A stretch of 64,000 nucleotides of DNA. It comes from Coptis chinensis. Its lineage: Eukaryota > Streptophyta > Magnoliopsida > Ranunculales > Ranunculaceae. The stretch covers positions 49,202,001 through 49,266,000 of the forward strand of contig CM027380.1 in the NCBI GenBank assembly GCA_015680905.1. The letters run 5' to 3'. The notes under the pieces are model-generated. The model was not told where the DNA came from and searched no databases. It was given only the letters and a program-made list of their open reading frames with translations. The position numbers and the translations under genes are program-made. Shown here piece after piece: positions 56,596 to 64,000 of this stretch (positions are counted from its first letter, which is position 1; each line of letters opens with the position of its first letter).

Positions 56596-57071
56596 TGTTT
56601 CGGCAGTAACCTGCTTCAACACAACGAGAGTAATGGTGACGAACGCACTAAGAAACAGAGGATTTTGATGTTGGGGGAGATGAAACTGAACCAAATAATG
56701 GCTGCCTATGTACCCAAGATCTATTCTCTAGGGATCAAGTTTCCACGTAGTTCCTTATGAAAAATAATGTCGTATTTATATAGGTAGAGTAGAGAGTCCT
56801 TGTAGCTCAAGTAATCTTGTAGCTTGAGTAATTGTAATGGAGTATAACTATCAACTGATAATTATCTTTTTGATAAGAAATGAATCTGGACATAAATCAA
56901 TGTACATTAGTGGCAAGCCATGTGGCTAAGGTTCAGCCTTAGACACATGAGTTAATGGGCCTGTATATTGATCCATGATATTGGGAATTGGGCTTTAGCC
57001 CTGTTGATTAAACGAATAAAATAGAGACCCCTAATAATGGACGTTTGCCACGTATGTGGGGGGTCGAAACA
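56596..57071 (-). repeat. LTR (5' LTR in element sense)
   Basis: 476 bp, pair of 50964-51438, followed by the target duplication AATAT at 57072-57076. Confidence 0.9.
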
Positions 57072-57076
57072 AATAT

Positions 57077-57531
57077 ATTTTAAATTAATAGTGTAATTTG
57101 TTATTTACTTGTTTTCCATTTTTATGTTCTTCAAGCTTTAGTGATTAAATCAAGTTCTTATTATCTTTAATACTAGTTTTCAATCTTGTCTTCAATACAA
57201 AGTTTTCATTACTTTTCTATCTTTGATTCAATCCCACAAACACTAGTCATACTCATTTGACAAGTTCAAATGAGTATACCTTTGTGAGCAAGATATCTAT
57301 CAAAACCATTTTTTATACATGTTTTTTTTATCAAATTAAATCAATTGTTTAATTAAGAATTAAACCCATTATAGGTAAAGAACTAGTGTTTCCACCATTA
57401 AAACCTTAAGAACAAGAGTAGAGAAAGACTAGAAAGACTAGAAAGTGATTTTTCAACCATCAAACTATTCTGCCAAACAAAGGATTTAAGATGAACAACA
57501 CAACCCTCAACACCACTATTTGCACATATTA
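57077..57531 (+). mobile_element. 3' LTR of old Gypsy element, right part
   Basis: Continuation after the younger insertion. It ends AACACCACTATTTGCACATA, matching the LTR end at 28232. Confidence 0.65.
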
Positions 57532-60188
57532 AAAAAAACCCAAGAAAATATGTTTCCTCTAGTTAGCCCTTTTTGAGCCTTCAAAAATTTCTAAAAAGCT
57601 TTTTATTCTTCTCCATCAATCCCTCACCCGTTACAACACACAATAAAAAGCTTACCTAGCTGACGAGTTGAGAATTGGATGAGTATCAGAAAAAGAGAAG
57701 AGAAGACCTTGTACAAAAACAAATCAATTAGTTGTTTCAAAAAGAAAGAAAAGAAAAGAAAGACCCATCAAAAACCAAAACTCCAAAAAAATCAAATGTC
57801 TCAAAAATCGAATCTCCCAAAAGTTCATAATCAAAATGAGTCCATATCAAAAGAAACAAAAGCAAAGTTAGAACTCCCAAAAATCAAAATCATATAAAGT
57901 CACAAAGCCAAAGAATAAATCACAATTCGGAAGCAAAGAACAAAACGAGGTTCTTCTCTAGTTACAAGCATCTTAATGACCCAATTTCTCAACTTATCAG
58001 ATTTTTTTCCCCTTCCTTTTTCTTTCTAAACCATCACTTTAGCCCGGCAACTCCTAATAAAATGCCTTTAGCTCGATTAGGAATATGATGGTGTTATAGT
58101 AAGTGGCAATTGTGATCAATCGACCCCAGTTTCCTTTGGACGTCATTCGTGTATGTGAGGAATATAAATATCCGCTGCATTTGAGAGAACGAAACTTGAG
58201 CGAATTTATCAGAGAGTTTGTGTTTTAACACATCCCCGTGAGAACCCACCTTAAGGACACTTTCCAAAAGTTTCGGAAACGACTCTACTTTTGCATTTCA
58301 TTGCTCATGTTTGCACATTTATCTTTAGATGATTTAATTACTGTACATATATTATGCTAAGTTCAAAGGAACTTGTCTTTATTTCCTGCTAATGAGATGT
58401 ATAAACTTTTGAGAATAAATAAGGAAACAAGACCTTTTGTACTAGATAGAGGAAGTTTGTGAGTACCTTCTCTGGAAAACTCTCACGAGGCATAAGCTCG
58501 TCTACTAGGGAATTCCTAGTGGTTTAAGGTCTTGTTGTATATGGTCAATGCAATCGTACTCCGTGAAATGAGATTTGGATAATAAATCACACATTTGTGA
58601 TCTTAGTTTTCTCTCCTATTTTTGTTTGAGAATAAGCAAAATGCTGTTTGGGGGTTGTTGATCAGCTCCCAAATGTGCATATTTACCCATTTATATTACT
58701 GCATTACAATATTTCTTACGTATAATAAACAGACAACTCATAGCTTTTACTGCCTTTTGCAAGTTACAAGCCATTTCAGACCACTTATCATAGAAGATGC
58801 ATTTTAGTGCCAAAAGGAGCTTTATTAACGCTTCTTATGAAGACTCGAGTTTATATGAAAATGTCAAAGTCAAAGTCAAAGTCAACGGTCAAGGACTCGA
58901 AACCAGAAGACTGAAGATTATGTCCTTAACTCAAAAGACTGGAGATGGATGACCTTGTCTCAAAAGTAGCTTTGCAGAAACCCTAGCTTGCTCAAGAAAA
59001 AGGAGGAAAAGCAAAAGCATAAAGGAAAAATGAAAAATAAAAAGCAAATGTGTGAGGTGTCTTAATTGTAAAGGGAGAGGGCAAATCAGTTATTTTATAA
59101 AGTAGGAGGTTAAAAGCAAAAAGTAGAGAGAGAAAGTATTATCCAATTTTTGGCTTGACAACCCAAAAATTGAGATCAAATTTTATTATGCTTTCTTAGG
59201 TAGATTTACATTATTGAAATTTATTTTTCTTGTTTAGTTATTATTATTTTTTTTATTTCAATCTATTTGTTTTTCTTTGTTTTCAAGTTCTTCATTGTAT
59301 TCAATACTAGTTTCAATACTTGTTTTCAATCTAGTCATTTCAATCAAACTTGTTTTTAAACTTTCCTTGTCATTTAAATCTCAAGAACACAAGTTACACT
59401 AATTTGAAGACATCAAACGAGTGTGACTTGGTGACAAAGTCATCTCCTTACCTCTCTTTTCACTTCATGTTTTAATTCCACACCAACTTCAATGTTTTCA
59501 ATATTTTTCCCTTCATAAGCAACTTGTTTTTCAATACCTTTTTAGATTTAGAACAATGAATAAGAAAAGTTGAAGAAGTTCTTGTTTTTAGTCATCAACC
59601 ATTTTTTCCCATTTTAAGATTTAGAATGAACTTCAACTCATAAAACAAACTCACCACAATCTACATCTTTTCAGTGGTCGAAAGTCTATCTCACCATAGG
59701 CTCATGGGCTAAAATATTTCACTAGGGTCTAATAATCAAGGTCCAAATCTGTAGTGTTTTACTGTTGTGCTCTTTTCGTCAATTTATAACTACCCACCAA
59801 GACCTATACCATTAGAAAGCTATTTCCGAGTTGGTTATGTTGATATAAAATGGGGCTAAATCAGAGCTCTGAGTCCAAAGATATGCCTATTTGAAGTTCT
59901 ATTGACTTTTCAACAATTTTCTATTCCGGGTTGGCTTTCGCTTGAGTTCTTTAACTTGAGATTTTTGAAGGTTTTTTCTTCATAAATATTGGCCTTTCTT
60001 CATAGTTTTCACCTTACAATCAATTTAGTTTCTGTTCACGCACAACTGACATCATTTCAACAGTTATTCAACTCGAAAGCCTGAATTACATAAAAACAAG
60101 TAAATAGTGAAACTCACATTATTATTAATATAATTGGCCTATGTAGAATACTATTAAGGTGTTTAAACTATAGTTTTTTGTGCTTATT
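57532..60188 (+). mobile_element. Duplicated Gypsy 3' region and LTR, with an inverted LTR piece
   Basis: 57532-58658 repeats the 3' internal region of 49415-50477, with a polypurine TTTGGGGGTTGT at its end. An LTR follows from TGATCAGCTCCC (58659) to about 59660. From about 59660 to 60188 the sequence is LTR start in the opposite orientation, matching the minus strand of 26880-27322. This suggests ectopic recombination or nested copies. Broken, old; no coding region. Confidence 0.6.
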
Positions 60189-60257
60189 ACGTAACAAATT
60201 GGAAATATTGTAATAGGAAATTTATTTATTATTAAGACATTTTTAATGTTTAAATGG

Positions 60258-61984
60258 TGTTGTAATGTGAATCAAAGTGTACGTATGATTTTGTTGTGAC
60301 ATGACATTCCTGAAATACTGTAAAAATGTTATGCAGTATGTTTGGAGCAATGGTGATATTATGTGGTATGTTGTAATTGTTGTTCTGTTAAATGATATGA
60401 TCGATATGTTATGATATCTATTAAATGTGACATTTTTGAGAAATAAATGTAAATGTACGCTTCATTATTATATAGGTGAGATGCTACTATGAGGTATTAT
60501 AGTCTTTGTGGATATTTCCAAAGGAATTGTGGTTTAGTGCAATAATTTTATTTGGCACTTGAAAGAATAAAATGGTTATGAGATGGATAGTGATATTTCC
60601 AAACGTTGTGTTTTAGTGCAATATATTTTCTTTGGCATGTGATAGTGTGTGGAATGATTATGAGATATAATTGTAAGGTATTTGAATAATTTACGTAACG
60701 AAAATCCTAGTCCCTATTTACCACAACTCATTTGATTATATGATTAACCCTTGTGAAGGGAATGTGATTTTGTTTCAAGGGAATTTGGAGCCCTTGTAGC
60801 CAAATGATAACTTTATTTATCTCGTTGCCAATTCAGTATGAGACGCGCGATATGTTATGCCTAGTTAAGGCTTACTCACATAATTTTGGCGTCCATGTGG
60901 AGGTTACCTGGTATGTGACATCCCGCTTAGGGTAACTACGCACGGAATGGTTCCATTATGTGAGAGAGGCATGCAGATGTGCATGTTCGGCTCGATTGAG
61001 GGGAGCGATTGTGGTAGACAGGAAACTAGGTAAAATATAGAGACGACATTATTATAGGGACACTTGAAGAAATTCTAAATATTAATTATTATTTGTCAAA
61101 GTGTATGTTAACACAATAGTAAATGATTGACTGTGGTTGTGAGATTTGTCGTAGAGTTTGTTCTCCTTGGTTTGATGGAATGATTGGAATTTTGTATATG
61201 ATATATTTTGTTTTATAGCATTTTATTTGCACTCACAACGGGTTTGCAGAAGGGTGAGTAAAATGAATTATTTATGTAGGTATGACCTACTTTGTGATCA
61301 TGCCTATACCAGTGTAAGTATATAGCAAGTTTTACTTTTGTTATTTAGTTATTGTTAGATGCAGTTGATCTAGTTTAAATATAAGGCGCCTCGATGGAGG
61401 AACTAACTGCCTTTTTAATGTTGAATTGGAAACTAAATGTGATTAGTTGGATATTAAGGTGCCTCGGTGGAGGAACTAACTGTCTTATTAATTGTGTACA
61501 TATGTGTATAAGTATGATTTGTATTTTAGGGCTACTCATACCAGTATTATTTATAATGCTGACCCAATTTGCATGTTTGTTTATCGGGTGTGTTCATAAA
61601 ATGAACATAATTGATAAGTCTTGACAGGATTAGTGTTGAAGAAGGTTGATTGTTGCTTGTGGTTTGTGTTAACGTCTCATTACAGAATATATTTTGTTTT
61701 CCCTTGACGTGCAACAAATTTTTAGTTGAGACTATGTTTTTGTATTTTCGGTTGTAATTATAATTGAAGTGTTGTTTAATGGGAAGTTTGTAACTAAATC
61801 CTATTTGTGAATTTTTGTAATGAATAGGACTTTGGTTTATTTTAAAAAATTTATTGGTTTCAAATTATTGGAATAATTAAACAATGATAGATTTTTGAAA
61901 GTTGGGAGTGCATCACACCTCGAAAATCGAAGAGTCGGGAACAAATATTGTTTTTCCAATTTTGTCAAAATTTGGGGTGTGACA
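60258..61984 (-). mobile_element. Probable solo LTR (Tekay/Del-like), 1.7 kb
   Basis: Read on the minus strand it begins TGTCACACCCCAAATTTTGA, the common start of Tekay/Del LTRs, at 61984. A candidate other end is TGTTGTAATG at 60258, with ATGG directly outside both ends (a 4-bp match, shorter than the usual 5). The right boundary is well supported, the left one tentative. Contains a two-copy ~74-bp repeat (GCCTCG.TGGAGGAACTAACT) at 61381-61500. No internal region. Confidence 0.5.
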
Positions 61985-63540
61985 ATGGTGAAACTAAAGA
62001 AATGGACAGATGTTTGGGTGGAAAGAAAACGAAGTTAACAGTTTAAAACAGAAAAACTTAACAGAGAAGATGAAACAAGGTGAAAGTTGATACCAAACTA
62101 ATGATTTAATTAGAAAGCTAAAAAAGGATTTGGTATACTATAGACAAAGATATCTGAACAACAAATAGAACTTCGACGTTATAAAAGATAACATTATGGA
62201 TTAACGAAAAAAGTAGGTTGGACCCATATCACTCATCGAAAAATGCAACTGCTATTATACTGATTGATTTGAAATGAGGATAGATCTTTGATTTATCAAG
62301 ATATTCACATCCCTAAATTACACGGCATATAAATAAAGATAGCTTTACAATCTCACTACATCCTTTTACTCCTACATTATGCAATATCATTACATCATTT
62401 TACTCTTATGATCTCACTACATGTATCATCACTACGTCTTTTTATTCCTCATTACTTCTAGTTTTCACATATAATCATCTGTTTCCATCTCACATAACAT
62501 AAATTTTTTATATATTGAAGGTTGGATATCCTTTCTTTCTTCTTATAAGGGTGGGCTTCTACCTTCCTCGATCTCCTTTTGTGTTCCTTCCATTCTTAGC
62601 TTTATCTACTTTGTGAAAACGGTAGTGTGCAGGCTTGCATAAGTAGTTTTAAACGTCGAAAATGCAATGATCCAAATTGGAATCAAACCTCATAACGTTA
62701 GGAAAGAGAAATGAAAAATATATTAAAGGAAATGCAAGAAAGTTTGAGGGAGAAGTTCTTATGTCCTACTTTTTTTTTGGTGAAACTAGAAGTGAGTCCT
62801 TGAGTGTAAAGCTATTTTTAGGTTTTTAATCCATGTTCAGATAGACCTCTATAGTGGTATATTAGCCTCTATTGTTGAAGTAGTGCACAACATTGTAAGT
62901 GAGATCTGTAAAGTTGGAAAAAACAATGAAATAACATTTTCATGTCAATGAAAGCACACGAAACTGGATAAAGGTCTACATCAAGTCTTAGATGATGTTA
63001 TATATTGATGGTGCCTTCTCTATTTGATTCGTCTTCCTCTTTAAAAATGGATCAGATCAAGCAACAATTAAAAACCATTTTTGAAATTGTTCTTTTTCTC
63101 TTAAAATTTCTATTTTGATTTCTAAAAATTTCTATTTTGATTTCCAATTCGAAATCACTAACCCCTCATATTTTGTCATTTTTAGGGTTAGCTATGGAGC
63201 CTTCTTCTTCTTTGATAAGTTTAGTATGCTTTCTTATTGGGGATAGTTATATGAACTCCACTTCTACTTTATAGTGACTCCAAAGTTACTCCACTCCTAA
63301 AAGTGGACTTACAAACTAGATAAATTGATGACTATTTTTTTGTGGAGATATACATCACATGATGAAGAACACCCCCACAAAAAATCAACTCGATTGGATA
63401 TATATGTTTAACTTTGTCAAAATTTGTTATGAAGTTAAAAAAAATTAGGTCGTTGGATAATTTTGTAACATTCTAAACGATTTTTGACAATATTGTACAT
63501 CTTTGAATGAACTGATCTTTTTGTGAGGATGATCTCGATT
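61985..63540. other. No recognisable gene
   Basis: AT-rich sequence. A loose repeat of CTCACTACAT / TTTTACTC phrases occurs at 62350-62450. Nothing else supported. Confidence 0.5.
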
Positions 63541-63544
63541 GTGT

Positions 63545-63760
63545 GGAGAATAGGGGTGTCTCTTTTTTCCAAAAACCCATTTTTTCCGAATTCCGATCCG
63601 ATATTTTTTCGAATTTGGCAATGATATTTGTGTTTCGATATTTGAAATTCCGATATCCAATTTTTTCTAAAAAATAATTGGATCGGAATTGGATGTGCTT
63701 TCAAAATACGATCCGATCCGATTTTCGATTAATTTCCGACTTTTTAACATATAGCAGTCT
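63545..63760. repeat. CCGATCCGAT codeword repeat, probable hAT MITE edge
   Basis: It follows an AGGGGTGTC-type start at about 63552, similar to hAT termini. The sequence is built from TTCCGATCCGATAT and TCCGATCCGATTTTCG in both orientations. No matching right terminus was seen before the window ends, so the element is incomplete or decayed. Confidence 0.4.
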
Positions 63761-64000
63761 ATTTCATATAGTTACTAAATTAAAACTACATATAATTTAC
63801 AAACCAAATAAAAACTCTAGAGAAGTAGAACATTGTCTCTCTTACAACTTCAAGAAATCAATATTGTCATTTTAGTACATGTCTCAATTTATCTCATATT
63901 CCTATTTACTGAATTAATGCATTAACATGAATAAAAAAAAATTGCTAAATGAACGTGTTAAAAGGTCTAAGTTGTTTATTGAATTAATACATTTCAAAAT

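Larger units (their letters stand above)
50964..57071 (-). mobile_element. Tat-like Ty3/Gypsy element with both LTRs, 6.1 kb
   Basis: Two LTRs, 50964-51438 and 56596-57071, begin TGTTTCGGCAGTAACC and end GGGTCGAAACA on the plus strand; the 5-bp duplication AATAT flanks the element. Coding remains (reverse transcriptase end and RNase H) are on the minus strand, so the 5' LTR is the right one. Next to it the minus strand reads TTGGTGCCGTCTGTGGGGA, the primer-binding type of Tat/Retand elements; next to the left LTR is a polypurine stretch AAAGAGGGGGCGG. The LTRs differ at about a dozen positions in 475 bp, suggesting insertion roughly one to two million years ago at usual plant rates. The ends look whole, but the coding interior is largely lost, with several breaks. 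Confidence 0.9.
28100..57531 (+). mobile_element. Old Ty3/Gypsy element hosting two later insertions
   Basis: Parts in order: end of a 5' LTR (about 28100-28232, matching 57420-57531), a primer-binding-like TGGCGCCGCCGTC at 28235, internal region 28236-33199, the CACTA transposon 33200-48957, internal 3' region 48961-50477, then a 3' LTR starting 50478. That LTR is itself split by a younger Gypsy element (50964-57071) and ends near 57531. The GGCGCCG-type primer site and the TTTGGGGGTGGTA polypurine stretches (33020, 33140) suggest the Athila/Tat side of Gypsy. It is clearly broken, with many breaks, and older than both insertions. Confidence 0.65.

Noticed and set aside
60258-61984. 76-codon hydrophobic frame at 61394 as a membrane peptide
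   Set aside because: It falls on a two-copy repeat inside a probable LTR; its hydrophobicity follows from T-rich DNA.
1-64000. tRNA, rRNA or organellar DNA
   Set aside because: No cloverleaf-like, rRNA-like or plastid/mitochondrial gene blocks were noticed by eye; the ATP-synthase subunit is nuclear-encoded in plants.

Overview
The window is nuclear DNA of a flowering plant, most likely a eudicot. It is AT-rich, has intron-containing genes with GT..AG junctions, plant-only families (UPL5 HECT ligase, F-box proteins, class III peroxidase) and plant transposon lineages. I cannot name the species. Most of the window is mobile DNA in several nested layers, and few host genes are intact.

Layout. 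0-5 kb: MITEs and coding-like remains. 5-7 kb: first exon of a UPL5-type HECT ubiquitin ligase (minus strand). 7.1-9.3 kb: a Mutator-like element with 250-bp terminal inverted repeats and a perfect 9-bp target duplication. It carries an F-box gene fragment (a Pack-MULE) and two nested hAT MITEs, and lies about 300 bp upstream of UPL5. 9.3-10.1 kb: a large palindromic foldback element. 10.1-20.4 kb: eight or more copies of a ~480-bp repeat, one of them split by a 1.9-kb solo LTR. 21.2-23.8 kb: a 2.6-kb solo LTR sitting about 25 bp upstream of the start codon of a decayed F-box gene (23.8-24.4 kb). 25-26 kb: a hAT MITE and an RNase H-like gene remnant.

26-60 kb is one nested complex. An old Ty3/Gypsy element (roughly 28.1-57.5 kb) was hit by a 15.76-kb CACTA transposon (33200-48957, TSD TCT). 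Its LTR was also hit by a younger 6.1-kb Tat-like Gypsy element (50964-57071, TSD AATAT). The CACTA carries decayed TNP2-type and Transposase_24-type genes plus host DNA: Raf-like kinase exons, a class III peroxidase 5' end with its TATA box, two exons of a GPN2/QQT1-type GPN-loop GTPase, and a complete 55-codon gene for the mitochondrial ATP synthase 6-kDa subunit. The Tat-like element carries two unrelated tandem arrays (about 20 x 70 bp and 8 x 87 bp).

60-64 kb: a probable third solo LTR, then sequence with no recognisable gene apart from one edge of a codeword-type repeat.

The most notable results are the gene-carrying CACTA, the intact ATP-synthase ORF inside it, the Pack-MULE in the UPL5 promoter region, and a set of hAT MITEs whose interiors are each built from a different iterated short codeword.
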